Shown here: positions 10,601 through 25,600 of the stretch, one piece after another
Position numbering within the stretch: position 1 is the stretch's first letter
How the letters are laid out: every line of letters begins with the position of its first letter
Translations under genes and position numbers: made by a program
Assembly: GCA_030248225.1 (NCBI GenBank)
Contig: JASANE010027705.1
Location: 1-64,000, forward strand
DNA length: 64,000 bases
Direction: 5' to 3'
Source: Trileptium ribeirensis
Taxonomy: Eukaryota > Nematoda > Enoplea > Enoplida > Thoracostomopsidae
The notes under the pieces: model-generated
What the model was told of the DNA's origin: nothing
What the model saw: the letters and a program-made list of their open reading frames with translations, nothing else
Database searches by the model: none

Positions 10601-13600
10601 TGCTTGTATCTGAAAAGCATGAAAATGTTGCTTGGCACCTTGTTGCATTGAGAACTCCAAATGTTCTCTGCTCGACAAGGTTTTTTAATTTCGTTCCGAA
10701 ATTATAGTGGGATAAAGCACGATAACTTTAACATTCAAGCTTCAGTTAAGGACGTTTCAATAGTTTGCATGAAGCGATTTAGTAAATTTTTGCGTATTGT
10801 GCTGAACACTTTTTAATATATAAAGTAGGAAGTTCCTATTCTAACTTGTCCGCCCGTTTTCAATCCCTGCCAATTCATACTCCGGCTTAAATGTACTTAT
10901 CTCTGTTTCCTCGCAAGTGTAACACCGTTTTCGAGTCAAGTCACAAAATTGCGAGTGAATGGAGATCCGTTGCTAGATTCATTCTTCATCGATGCAAACT
11001 GCATTAGCATATTCGCAGAAATCGTCTTTCTAACAATACATATACGTATATATAGCTAATGTGGGGTTGGGCACAGGTAAATTTAAATAAGCTAAATCTG
11101 TGATAACTTTGACGTGCATTGAAGTTTTTAGTAAATCGCAACGCTCTAGAATATGTAATGTTAAATTTCTAGAGCTAATAAATATTGTTCAACATGGGCT
11201 GTACACGAACTGTATGTATGATGCCATGTTTAGAACGCGATTATAGCAAAACACGTTTTCTGTGTAAACCCTAACTGGGTTTGTCAACCCCTCAGTTGAC
11301 TATAATATCTGTAATATACAGCAAAAATATTATTAAGTATTGTTGGACCTTTGCGAGTAGAGTTTTCTCAAATATTTCACAGCAATTGCGCAGAAATTTT
11401 TGTATGTATGACAGATAAGTTTTCATCAGATTGGTGTATTTTCGCCATTTCTATTGCACGCGCAATATTGTAGTTTGCACGCGGTCACCTAGCTTACTGT
11501 TTGCGCTTCTCCAATGATTTCTTGCCTTTTTGTCACAAAATCGATACGAATTGCGATAATTGATTTTGGTCATGTGGGATCCCAGAGTTTTCGATGGTTG
11601 ACTGCGGGAAGTGATTGATATTGGGAGATCTCAGTGTGGTGATGTGCCTCCGGAAGCACCACCGATGCTTTTTTGCGAGCACGCCATCACAGGACAAAGT
11701 CCTACGAAAAGGACATAAGTTCCGCGCATTCATTGACCTAGAAAAGTCGTTCGATCGAGTCGCGAAAATGGTCAAGTGGGTGCTTCGCGAACAAATCGTG
11801 GCCGAAGTACTGGTTGTGAAGGTAATGTAGTTATACACAGTTTCGGAGTCATGCATTACGACACCATAGAGTTTTTTTAAAAGCCTTCGTGTAACTGTCG
11901 GTGTCCATCAATGGTCAGCTCTAAGCCTCCTCCTGTTCGCTATTGTAATACAAGCAGTAGTGGAACTGCTGGATTGGGAGGTCCTGTTCGCTGATAAGAT
12001 TGTAATCACAGCCCGTTCCGAAGCAGAACTCAAAACCAGGCTGAAGCTTTGGTATCGAAAGCTGGAAAGTAACGGTCTGAAGGTCAATGAAACAAAGACC
12101 GAAGTATTTGTAACTGTTAACGACTGCTCACCCGTAGAATCTGCCAAGTTTTCATGTGCGTAGAAGTTGTGTTAAGAGAGTGGGTGTCAGTATCATCATT
12201 TGCAGCAAATGTTTAGGCTGGGTCCACAAAAAGTGTTCTGAGCTAGCAGCGCTGCCGAACACACATTAAAGCTTTCTATGGGACTCTCTCGTACCAGCGT
12301 TTGGAGACCCAAACCGCCGGGGATCTAGTATAAGAAATTCGAAGAGATTGAATGGTTCTCATATCTATGAGACGTGGTGGACAGTAAAGGAGACGTTAAA
12401 CGGGCGACCAGGAGAAGATATTAAACTGAGTGGTCAAAAATGGAAAGAAATCTCAAGTCTCTTGGCTAACAAAAACACTCATAGAAAGCTCACAGGGGAA
12501 ATCTATGACGCTTGCATTCGCTCTGTCTTAAACGCATGGGTGCGAAAACTGGGCTCTCGCTGAGGAAGCCGAAGGCATAATTGCTAGGATTGATAGGAAG
12601 ATGCTTAGATAGATGTCGAGGGTGAAGTTAGAGGATTATCACTGGCACTGTCCACAAAATGGCGGGATTGGTACCTGTGGAGCAAATAATGCGGAAGAGG
12701 CGGCTCAGTCGGTTTGAACATATATGTCGTAGTAGTAATCCTCTATAAAATGCAGTTCACGGAACTGGTGCCAACGGCAAGGACAAGGAAACGGACAAAA
12801 CTTCACCTACGAAGACATGGCGATGTAAGCCTTATATGGAGACTATGCGCTAAACAGGGTTAAATGGAGAGCGACTCTCAGTCATCAGGAAGTAGTAGCT
12901 GCGCAAATCGGACATCGGCTATAATCCTGGCGATGATGATGGATCTTGCAACAAACTTGCGAGAGGCATTGGATCGGAAACTGTATCTATGCAGAATCCT
13001 GTCATCGAGGGCTAGCTATTATGTATTTTTGTGTCAGAGCAGTCGTTGTCGCGCAATGAGTCATAGTGTAAAAATATTACACGAGCCAAAATTTGAACGT
13101 ATTTGCAATAGTAATAGTTAGACTAGCCACATTCCCGCCGTTTCTCGTAGTTACGCGAGTAACCAATAATTATAACTTGTAGCTTGTGTTATCGCCAAGA
13201 CGGTGACTTCTAAGCGCGAATTTGTAACTTAAAGCGACGTACACACCTGTATTGAGCATTAATTTACAAAATGAGCCGCCGAATATCATCCGTACTGCTT
13301 AAATAGTTGAGAGGATATGCCCGATTATTATACTAACAAGGTACAAATACATAGAGGCTAAATTATTCTGCGAAATGAGACTAAAGCACCCGTATAACTG
13401 TAGCGGTTTCGGAGATATTACTATTTTCGTGTATTTTGGGTCCCATTGGCCCAATGAAGAAACCCGTTTTGACCCAACCTTGCAATGCAGCGTAAATAAT
13501 AGCAATAGCAGCACACCAGTTTCAGCTACACAGCGCTACTTAATGTCATTACAAAATGCAGCAACTAACTCCTACATAGCCAGAGCCGTTGCGAGATATT

Positions 13601-16600
13601 ACCATTTTCGTGTAGTTTTGGTCTCATGGGCCCATTTTAAAATTCGTTTTCATCTATACCTTAGCAAGGCATTACTTATAATCGTGTAGGAGTTTATTGT
13701 ATCAAAAAATGGGCCAAATTTGACTCAGATATGTACGTCAGTTGTCGGTTTACAATAGCTAAGTGAATGTTGGGCCACTTCTGGACATGACCAGACCCTT
13801 TGGCCTGCGTGTCAGGGAACAGATGTTAAAATTGGATTTCGCACCAAACTAATGAGCACAAATAGAGTTTAAGCTGTCAAATCAGCATACGCGCGCATCA
13901 ATCTGACCAGCCAAAATTTAGATATGCTTGTAACACTAAAAAGTTAATAACCGACATCGGCCAAATTTCATCACTGTCACGGCCATGAGAATTCTTCGCT
14001 CTCATCGTTTCGCACATTACACTCAAAATTCAACTAGTAGTTTGCTTTATCGCCAAGGTGTTGATTTCTGAGTGTTGAATATCTAATTTAGAGAAACGTG
14101 TGCAATGCAGCTGTGTTGACCATCAATTCACAACGAACCGCATAGCATACATGTTGCTTGAAAAGATAATAATATATATACCACTTTGTTGTGCATTTAG
14201 GGACTTACAATGTGCAGCTGTTGCTTTATTTTAGATCCATATACCGCGAGCAGTTACTGAAATATTGCCGTTTTCGTGTATTTTAGGTCTCGCAGACCCT
14301 TTTAAAAACCCTTTTTAATCCCAATCTCGCAACCTAAAAAGCAGCTTAGCAAAGCGTTATACGTTTATACAGGTTTGTTTGCTCAGCAAAATGACCCAAT
14401 TTGACTCACGTATCTGCATCAGTTATGATATATAATAAATTCGTGATTCTTCTGGCCTATTCGACGCAAAAGCCGACCATCTCTGGAAGATGATGGGATC
14501 GGGCTTAGCGCCCAAATAGTGATTTCAAGTTCACAAATGGAGATTTCAGCCTTTCAAATCTGTTATCGCGCAAACTAATCCACCCTGCCAAAGTTTGACC
14601 TAAACGGGTTACACTAAAACCTATTAACGACATTGGCAAATTTCAACGATATACAGCTAGTAAGAATTCATTCAATAAAATTATACTCACGGCCCTGAGA
14701 CAATGTAGTAAGCCAAATATATAACAGGCTTACTTCTTCATTAAGATATGCATTATGTGGTGGTAGTTGTATTAATTTGGTGTCGTTGTGCTGAATCTTT
14801 TTCAGTCGTTAATGGAACTGCACAAGCGTCGTCGCAATGTTACGGAGCCCGAAGCACGTTATTACACGCACCAGTTGATCCTCGGTGTCATTTATTTACA
14901 CGAAAGGCATGTGATACATCGTGATCTAAAGCTCGGTAACTTGTTTCTCAACGATGACATGATGCTGAAGATCGGCGACTTCGGACTTGCCACCATTTTG
15001 GACTATGAAGATGAACGGAAAAAGTAAATACTTAATTTACGATTGCTTTTAATAAGTATACGATACGTCTGTTTCCCATACTCCGGGCGACTGATGGCTA
15101 AATCTTACAGTGATCGCCGAAAAATGGGACAGGAAAATGAAAGTGTGAAAAACCGCTGCAGTCATGTAAAGTTTTTGAATTTAAAGCTTTCGTTTCGTGG
15201 AATACAATCAATCCTTTGGCTTGGTACAAATACATATTCCAACATCTCCACAACCATCCTCAATTATCGGTCCAAAGGGCTCACATTGGGTCGTGAAGGG
15301 ACTTGAAAAAATAATGTTATTAATTGTAACCGGACAACCAATATCTGACATTTTGTACAGCAAATAAGCCTCTATAAATCTGTATACTGTGCTGCGAGGC
15401 TCTTTTAGGACGTATAATATGGATCAAAGACGCTTATTTATTGAGTATGAAACCCAGAATATACGAAAACGACAATATCTCCGTAACTTCTGGAGCTTTT
15501 TGGGCGTTGTTGGTCTTATTTTTCGGAGCAATTTTTAATTCTAATAGAATTTATTCGAGTTTGAACAAATTCAAGTAGGCTTGGTTCTGGTATACTAGAA
15601 TTTGTTCAAAATCAATTTGTTTTTAGCTCAGTCGATTAGCAAATGGCCGCTAGAATTAAATCTAATCGGGAATAGAACTGATTCTAGTAGCGAGGAGAAT
15701 AATTCCTGTTATAATATAAACAATGGTATTTATTTTGTATATAATAATTTTGATTTGATTCTCTTTAAATTTGGTGCAAAATGGGCTGATGTAGAAATGA
15801 TTCTACTATAGTTTCCAGAAATTTTAATTTGAATCGATTTGACTCCGCATTTCTGGGCTCTCCATTCGCTGAAAATTTTGCCAGGGGCATGAATCAGGGG
15901 GGCTCGATTTTGCCAGAGAGGATTTCTCCAATAGAAAAACGGTTAAAAATTGTGTCAGAAACACTGTCAAAACGCTTTTGATGGAATGAAAATGCGGTTT
16001 TTAATCAATTTTTGACAAAATTTGCGAAAATTTTTTTGCCTCAGAAAGGAATTTTACTACAAATTTTGATTAAATTTTATTTGATTTTGATCAAATTTAT
16101 TTTGGACCGATTGGATACAAAAAAATTTCCAAGAAGCGGTGAACCGGGGGAGCCCGAAAGTTTGCCAGGGGGCACGAATCTGGAGGAACCTGTTCTGAAC
16201 AAGGGGGAACCGAAAAATGCCATGGGCCCCTTACACCTACCCCAAATTGGAGAGCCCAGCATATATTTGATTCTTTAGAATAAAATCTAGTTTAGAATCA
16301 ATTCTAGCGTTCTTTTTATCATATCTGTGCACCTATTTTATAGTAGTTGTTGCATAAATAATCTTACATATTGTAGCAACTTGGCTCGTATTGGGTTCAT
16401 AGGTTGATGCCCATTATAGCCATATACGTGTCTTTCATCGCTAGTTATTTTTACAGAGTTAGTTAATGCGGGAGTGCGGACTTTAGGTGGGTACATCAGT
16501 GTTGTTCCTTTGTTAAAATCACTACATGCGTTGTTCGCGTTCACATTTCTACAATCGATATTTGCATTTCAGTGAACACGAACAAGCGCTCACTACGCAC

Positions 16601-19600
16601 GAACGGAATTTGCTTACGAGCACATTTCTTCATGTCGACCACGTTCACTAAATGATATGCTGTATCGGACAGTGTTATGTCTATGACATGTCTATGTATC
16701 TATTGTAATACGCCAAAAACGCGATTACCAATCGCGTTTTTCCGTGTGCGTGGTCAAAAAATGTGATGCTTAGTCATAAAATATATGTTGCGCACCTACC
16801 TGTTGCTTTACCACAAATTTTTGTTCGCGAACATAAGTGAAAATCATTGATCGGGTACACTCATCGCTTTTCTGATCCTGAACTGACTTTATAAGCGAAC
16901 AAATCAAGTGTATATACCCACCAGGGAATAACGGGAACTGAAATTTACCTGAACCAGCAATCGGAACCGTCCATTTCAACCGGAACCGGAACCTGGTCTT
17001 CGAAATTTATATATAGTAAAACAGATGAAGAAAAAAAATTAAAGTGTAGTGGATTTAAAATACATTAAAAATAACTTTTACATTAAACTTAATGTAATAC
17101 GATGGCATTATTGCCTTTCTGAAACTTTAAAGAGACTGATAAAGCTAATAATATTTATTTATCGATCAATATGTCGGTTTTCGGACACCCAGAACAAAAA
17201 TGTCGTGCACTATTCACCCTTGCGTATACTGCGTCAAATTGAATGTACTTACAACACATAGAATAAACACTTTCGCTCTGTCCCCAGTCGCCTTCCTTAA
17301 CTACACATACTTATGTTACATGTTGTCCTGTAGGAAACGTGAAATATTCGGTTTCTATGATTCTAAGAAAAATTAATAGATAGAAAGTAATTTTCTGATG
17401 AGTGGCAAGAGACACTGTTTACGCTAGCGTTGGACAAACATTGCCCGTCAGTTAGATGATAATGATGATAACTTTGTAATCAGAATGCTATAAATGAGAC
17501 AAACTGTGATACTACTCGCACAGTTTCAATAAATACAGTTCATTGCCAAGAAAGCAGTTTCTGGCTGCGTCGCAGATAACGTTACTTTACTTCAATTTAG
17601 CCTGATTTACAAAGTTTACAAGCGCACTGGCGGTGCTTGACGCAGTTTGTTAGGCAAGTATACGGCAAATTGGTTATTTAATCTTTTCTTTTGCTTGGTT
17701 GTATTGGAGCTTGATGATTGTATATTATATATTACATATGTTTGGATCAGAGATGAAGCAAAAATGTGGAAAATTTCAAACAAAATTTTTAAACCGGAAT
17801 ATCGGTTCCGGTATGGTTTTTTCCCCTTTGCCGGAACCGCAACCGGAACACGATTTTCGCCGGAACCGGAATTCCGGTTACTCACTGGTACCCACCTATG
17901 TGGATTCATGCATGTGATGAATATGTCAAACTTAGCTGTGTTTTTTGGTGTATTAATATCACAGACGGTATTGAAAAACAAAAATTGTTGCAAAGTACTA
18001 TATGTCAAGCAACAGAAGGTCTAGGATATAGTTTTCGGAAAGACATTACTTACATTTACTGGCTAGTCCAAACTGCGGAAATTATAGACGGGCGCCTCCC
18101 GGCTCACCTGCAGGGGGTGCCGGATTTTGCCGGGGGGGCAATTTTTTTTGCCTGATTATGACGCGTTTACACGTTAATTTTTGTCGACCTTTAAGCCGGG
18201 GGTACCCGAATTTTTGCCGGGGGGCAGCCGAAAATGCCTGGTCCCACACCCAATTTGGAGTAGCCAGATTTATTGTATAGTCAAAGTGCACTATGTAAAC
18301 TAGGTTAAGTACAAACCAGGGAATAACCGGAACCGGAAGCTGGTCTTCGAAACTTATATATAGTACAATAGATGAAGGAAGAAGTGTGGGTACAGTGGAT
18401 TTAAAGTCTAGTAAAATAAGTTTTACATTAAACTTAATGCATTGCAATGACATTATTGCCTCTATGAACCTTTGAAGAGACTGAGGAAGGTAATAATGCT
18501 TACTTGTTAATCAATACGTCGGTTTTTGGACCCCAGAGTAAAAATACCTTCCACTATATATACTTGTTTGTATAAATTGCGTCAAACTGAATATGATTGT
18601 AACGCATGGAGCGTAAACTAAACACCTTCGCTCTGTCTCCAATCGCCTCTCTTTAGGTAGATAGATATTAACAAGATTGGGTTAAGTACAAAAAGCACCG
18701 TGTTAGGCAAAAGTTTTGCCCATTACATAACCCGTTGGTCAATAAGGAGAACCTATTGGACATGTAACAGTCTGTTCGTAAGCAGTAGATACCTAGCCAT
18801 CTTAAATAAACCGTTGTTTTAAACTTTAGTCATCGTCATAGTATCTACACCATACACACTACGCCGAACATTCAGCCAGTTACTACATTCACACAGCTAG
18901 TGGACGACTGTTTCTGGTGTATCACAGCGATCGCATTTATTTGATCCCGTTAATTTTAATTTAAAGAGATGGTAATTCAAAATTGAGTGACCCGTAATCA
19001 CCTGCATGCATAGCCTAGGTCTTCTCTTGTCGAATCTAAGTAGACATTTTGTCCACTTAGATGAATAATCAGGAAGTATGACTTTAGTGTGTTTACATGA
19101 ATTCGTCTTGATCCATTTCCTTACCATTTCCGCCCTAGCATTATCCGCAAATTTTGCGTGGAAGTAGCAGAGAGGAAGCGTCATTACTGGTTCTGGGACG
19201 ATTGGGGTGGAGGCAGATCCCTGCCTGGCCAGTTCATCTGCATCTTCGTGTTCCTGTATGTCGGAATGCCCTGGAACCCAAGCTAAGTTTACCAGACAGC
19301 TTAGACTAAGCTATCACAGTCTTTTGTCTGCTTTCCTTTATTAAACTAGATTTGACAACAAGGTTGTTCAATGCCATAAGGGCGGCCTTGCTGTCTGAGA
19401 ATATCAATACAATTTCCGCATATGTTCCCTTTGATAGTAGTTGGCATACAGCCATTATTATGGCATATACCTCTGCTTGAAATACTGTAGAGTGCATTCC
19501 TAGAGGTGCACTAAGTTTTTCCCAGCCGCATTTAAACATAGGTTAGCGCTATGATTCTGTACACCCACAACGCAGCTTTTGGTCGTAGACCACAGTTTCT

Positions 19601-22600
19601 GCCAATAGCCGAATTGCAGGCCATGAGTGCCTTCATCGTTTTGTTAATAGCATAGTCAATGTGTTTATTCCAATATAGCTTCGAATCCATCATAACTCCA
19701 GGGTATATCACTTCATCTGCCACAGGAATCGCATCATTAAAAATAACGAAACCATTCAAGACTGGTGGTCTGTGACTTCTGCTGAATATTACAGTTTTAC
19801 ACTTCGCTTCATTAACGGCCATACTGTTTAGTTTGCACCATTTTTCTAATTTCACAAGCGCATGGTTCATAGCATTCTCCGCAGGTTCAATTTTGTGTGC
19901 GAACGCAAGAACAACTAAATCGTCAGAGTATGCTTGTACGTAAATGTTTCTACCATTTAAGTTCGCTAGAATTTCATCTACCACTAAAGTCCAGAGAAGT
20001 GGAGAGAGTACTCCTCCCTGGGGACAACCCCTGCAAACATTGTAGGTAACAGATGTGTTAGCAAGCATAGAGGTAACAGCTCTCTGAGTTAGGAGAGCCT
20101 CAAGCCACTTTTTCATAATAGGGTCCAGTGAAAATCTATTAAATGATCTTTTGAATGCCCTTAAGTTAGTGTTGTCAAAAGCACCGCCTACATCCAGGAA
20201 GTTACTATAACGATCTTTCCGGAGTCCCAGAGAGATTCAATTTTTGTAACCAATGCATGCAGTGTAGTAACCGTACTTTTTCCCTGTTGATAGGCGTGTT
20301 GCTTAGGGTCTAATCGTTTACCACAAGAACATAATTCCGTAAATATTTATCAACAAGCTTTTCTAGTCCCTTGAGTAGGAAGGAACACAAAGAAATTGGT
20401 ATAAAAGATTTCGCCTCCGTGTAATCATCCTTGCCACGTTTAGGGATGAATGTCACCCTAGATCTTCTCCATCCCGTAGGTATAAAACCACTGGCTAGAC
20501 TTGCTTTATGAATACTACATATATGTTTGCATAAGTGTGGAAGGCCTAGCTGAAGTAGCTTTGGATAAATACCGTCCGGTCCAGGAGCCTTGTAGGGCTT
20601 GAATGATCTTAACGCCCATTCGACTCTCTCTTCTGTAACTGTTCTCTGCACAATTAAATTATCCCAATTTTGATTATAATTGTGCCTTTGTAAACGCCGA
20701 AAAAGTTTATGGCAGTGACGTGTCATATTCTCTAGATCCTTGTTCCACCACGGTGGTTGGCCAGTTCTGTTTTCAGAATAGTGAAAACTAGCTTTTTCAT
20801 AGCTGGAATTAACAGCAGATGTAACTACTGTGTTAGCTAAATCAATATCTTCAGTAGTCTGAATGTCCATTGAATCATCAGAAACATTCGAATACAACAA
20901 ATCAAGAAATACATTTGCTCTTACCTTTTTGCGATTATGTAAATCACAGTTCTGTGTAATGTTTCCCATTATGGTAAAGGTTATGTGTCAATGATCTGAG
21001 AAACTGTTGTTCAACAAAACAGACCAGTCTTTAACAAATCCCACTGCTCTCAGAGATAGGAGTGTTGTCAATAACTTCTTGTCTCAGCCTGTTAAAGAAA
21101 GTGGCTTCCTTGCAGTGTTGTAGATTAATTTGTAGTACGTCAATCATGGCCATTTATAAACATATACATAGCCATACATACACAAATATCCAGCATTAAA
21201 ACAAACAATGTATAATTCATAATGTAGGTAATTATCACAGCGTGTTTTATACATAATCCACTTACCGTTTCAATTGTCATTGGACATAGATAATTAAATA
21301 TATATGTGACTCCCACTCTGACTTAGAGATATCGGTCCCATCTGACATACACACATTACTCTTTCCCCTGGGGCGAGTTACCATTTTGACATACTTTGGG
21401 GGCGAGTATGCTCTTTGTACAATGTCATTTTGAGATCATTTTGCACATTATTATACAATGTTGTTTGAGATCATTTTGAGCCACCGCCATCAAGAAGTTT
21501 ATGTTTGGGGTGGCTTATTGCCCTGACGGTTGGAGGCATCTTTGATTTCCAACGTCGATAGCTCAAAATGTGGACGGTCGCCCACAGCCCTTAATGCCTC
21601 TTTGCAAGACCGATTGAATGCAAAGACCATCTTTACGCTTTTTTCCTCTGCCCACGCTGTAAGTGGGAACCAGCCATTGAAGACAATGTTCTTGTTGGCA
21701 TTTGCCAGCCCGCTGACCACATTTTCGACAGTGTAGTTACGGTTCCGGGGGTTTGGAACAGTAACCATAATGCGACATTGTTTAACTTCCGATCGAGGAA
21801 TGGCTTTGAGCTTTACTCCCTCGGTGACAGTGATGCTCGCGACCGTGGTGGTCAGCCATTTCTTAGCTACCTCGGTGCAGCATGACACGACTAGATGACC
21901 ATTCCATAGACCAGAGTCTTTAAAGTGAATTTGGTCGTCATTCGTGGCATTAAACGTGGCCTCTATGATATCTTCACGAATGATATAACTTCGTCCTCAG
22001 AAAACATTATATCCTGGTTATCTTCTGCAATGATAACCAGGTCCAACATTTTCCACACTGCCTCCTTGTAGTTTTTTGGCCGCTGGACCCTTTACAGCTT
22101 CAGGAGTTGTTCTAGTTTCCCTCGGGCGTTTCGCAGCCCTTTCCACTATTGGTCCTGCAGCTGTACTCCTGGTTCTGCTGGGGCCTGGTGTCGCTGCAGG
22201 TCGCTCTTGAGTTACCATTGATGTGGCGTTAGCCAAAAGCTTGGTATAGCCACTCACTTGAATTTGCTGTCGGATGAAAGCCCCAGTGTGTTTCTTTCCC
22301 GCTCGAGTACCCCTCTGAGTGGGTTTGACATTGTTGGCTGTTGACAGCCTTCCCTTTATCATGTAAGGAATTTTTTCGCCATTTCCGCTGATTTGCGTCT
22401 AGCTTCGCCAAGAAGTGATTGCAAATCTGAGCTATCTCCAGGTTCGGTGGCGCTTGAAGCGCCCCCCCTGGTATATCACATTGGACAGAGCTGGCAGCAT
22501 CACGTCCGTCATCAGTTGTCGAGGGTTTAGTGGCGTTAGAAGCAGCCCGCCCCTGAATATCAGCATACTGGGCCTCAGAAGGAGATGGTTTGGTGCCGCC

Positions 22601-25600
22601 CTGGGCGCCCCCTTCTACTTCCTCGGCCCAATTTAGCCTTGAGTTTTCCAACGAGCTAGTTAAATTCTTAACTAGCTCGTTGTGAACAGTCTTAGTCCCT
22701 CCATCGTCTCCGTCAGAGGGGTCGTCGTTATTTGAATTATTAATATTCATCTGAAATAATACAATAATGTATATACTGTTACTGCGAAGATACAGTTTTC
22801 GCAGTTCAGGTGAACTATTCCCAGGTCAATGGGATTTTCCTTAGCGTGTCTAAAAATATTGTTATAGATTCCAATTTTAATGCTTTACTAGAACCGCCAG
22901 GAAGGCATTTTGGACCTCGGAAATGGGTGGTTTGGTGGCGCTCAGAGCGTATTTCGTCGGTACAATTTAACGGTAAAATTTCCGACACAAGAAATACACA
23001 AAAGATGTCCAATCGCTTACTTTCCTACGTGTCGGACATGCACGCCACATCGCTTACAGGGAATGCCCTAATTTAGGTCTTAAAATTGTAAAGTTATATT
23101 TTCATTTAAAAACCAAAACTACCAGAGCCTGCCTTTTGCCGAATGAGGGGGGATGTAGGTGTTAGCCCAAAATTCCCCCAAACGTTGTCACCCCCCAACT
23201 ACGATGAAGTAGCAGGTTGGATTTTGCGGGGGGTCGCCTCTCTTTACTAGACATAAGTTTGTTTCTTGATATTTCGTAGAAAACTTTAAATTATTTATTT
23301 ATATGGTTCTAAAAGAAAATAAAAGAAGGTATTCTGTAAATTTCTGATCAATGGTCATTGACATTGATTACGCTATATAGCGCTTGGCAACCAATGCCAG
23401 TCGGCTAGGTGATGATGACTTTCTGATCAGAATGCTATAATTGAGACAAACTGTAGTACTGCTCGCATAGTTTCAATAAATACAGTTCTTTGCCAAGAAC
23501 GCAGTTTTTGGCTGCGCTGCGGATATGTTACTTTATTCCAATGTAGACCAATGTACAACGGCGACAAGCGCACTGGCTGGTGCTTCACGCAATTTATGTT
23601 AGCAAAGGTTACTGCTAAGGACATCCAAATAATCCATGCGTTTCACAGAGCAATTTGTTGATTTAACCTTTTCTTTTGTATGATTGTATTGGAACTTGAT
23701 CATAGTGTATATATTACATATGTTTAAACTGGAATATCGGTTCCGGTATGTTTTTTGCTCTTTGTCAGAACCGCAACCGGAAGTCGATTTTCGCTGGAAC
23801 TGTAGTTCCGATTACTCCATGTTACATACGTAGTAATAGTATTGCTGTCTTTCATTTAATAAAAACTATAAAATCAAAGTATTCATCTTGTTTTCGTACA
23901 TTTATATATATTTACTTATGCCTTATATTACGCGATTCAATATTTGTGGAGGTTTGTTTGTTTCAGAACATTATGTGGCACACCTAACTATATTGCTCCG
24001 GAAATGCTGCGCAAGGACGGTCACAGCTATGGTGTTGATATATGGGCTATAGGTTGCGTGCTGTATGTTTTGCATTTCGATATGTCGTCTGTTGTGGTGT
24101 TGGGCAACTGTTGGCTTTGAAATAAGAGTTCTGCCGGTTGGTAAAATTTTGGCCCGGTCGGCAGCTCAACGCCTTGGCAACGGACCATGGCCAGTTGCCT
24201 GCCAACACGCTTCTATTATTACGATATGGATTTAATATTCGTAAACGTTCTTCAGCATTTATTTGAAAAATGAGTACGACTTTGTTTGACGGCAGGCTGG
24301 CGGCTTTGATGACCGATGCAAAATACTGTTCTGTTGGAAACATTGGTAGTCGTATTATCAGAACGTAGTGCAGATTGTGTCTTGAAGGGGTAAAATCTTT
24401 TCAAATTCCGCCTGCGTGTGTGATCGGCCATAACTCGGGAACGGCTTAACTGATTTTCATGATGTTGGGCTCATTCGATCCGGCATAGTCTATTTACCGT
24501 ATACATCTCTGAGCGTTTTTTGATTTAGGGTCTGGTTCCGGGGTCAAAACGGGTTTTACCCTATTTTAGTATCCTTTACGGAAGCACTGTCATTTTTATC
24601 TTAACTTTCGAATTTTTTCTCTGGATGTTATTATTTCATACTAAAATGATAAATGCCGATGTCCCTTTTTTTATTTTTCGATTAAGGCTCCGGTTCTGGA
24701 TTTAAATGTTTTGAGGTATGGCACCCTCGTGGTTCCTCGACCCAAAATTAGAAAATTTGTTCTGACATCCTGGGGGCTAAAAAGTTTGAATTGAGGGTTT
24801 TCGGGCATGGGAAACACTTTGCCGGTGTTAGTTTTACTCTGAGGCTCGTGGTTCTGTAGGTACGGGGGTATGGTGCCCCCATGGTTCGGGGTCAGAGGTC
24901 AAGATAAGTGTTTTTTACCTTATTTTAGTTCCCTTTACGAAAGCAGTATTATTTTAATCTTAATTTTCGAATTTTTTTCTATGGTATGTTTTTATTTCAT
25001 AGTGAAATGATAAATGCCGATGCATCTTATTTTTCGATTAAGGCTCCGGTTCTGGATTTATGGGGTTTGAGGTATGGGGTATGGCGCCCCAATGGTTCCT
25101 GGACCCAAAATTTGAAAATCTGTTCTGGCGTCTTGGCTGGATGATAAATCTTACCTGGGGGTTTTCGGGCTTGGGAAACTCATTGCCGATGTTGGTTTTG
25201 CTCTGTGACCCATGGCTCCATTTGTACGAAGGTATGACGCCCATGATTCTGTGCCACAGGTCAAAGTGAGTGTTTTCAACTCATTTTAGTACCCTTCACG
25301 GAAGCAAGGTTATTTTTATCTTAGCTTTTGATTTTTTCTCTGGATGGTTTTATTTCACAGTAAAATGATAAATGCCGATGCTTCTGTTTTGTTTTTCGAT
25401 TAAGGCTCCGGTTCTGGAATTATGGGGTTTGAGGTATGGCACCCTCGTGGTTTGTCGACCCAAAATCCTAACTTGAGAGTCTTCGGGCATGGGAAACTCT
25501 TTGCCCGTGTTGATTTTACTCTGCCACCCATGGTTCTATAGGTACGGGGGTATGGTGCCACATGGTTCGGGGTCAGATGTCAAAATAAGTGTTTTTACCT

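Larger units (their letters stand above)
18700..22750 (-). mobile_element. LINE with C-terminal RNase H (I/R1-like group), internally deleted
   Basis: Read right to left: ORF1 (22750-21499), start of ORF2 with [16 protein letters not shown] near 21145, a deletion removing most of the endonuclease, then SFSDH just before the RT linker, RT (20969-19532), RNase H (19539-about 19300) and a C-terminal zinc-binding region [12 protein letters not shown] (18897-19184). [11 protein letters not shown] plus RNase H fits the I/R1/jockey superfamily. Frameshifts separate each block. It sits antisense in the PLK1 intron 15024-23966. Confidence 0.85.

Noticed and set aside
14788..15027. A complete 79-residue small kinase
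   Set aside because: The first residues are intron sequence and the stop is just beyond a GT donor; it is one exon of PLK1.
18303..18692. 13-bp GGTTAAGTACAAA repeat as proof of a non-hAT mechanism
   Set aside because: The right end of this copy is missing, so the flank match cannot be tied to a defined element end.
25038..25269. Short tryptophan-rich frames inside the tandem units
   Set aside because: Broken in neighbouring units, with opposite-strand shadows; no sign of selection.
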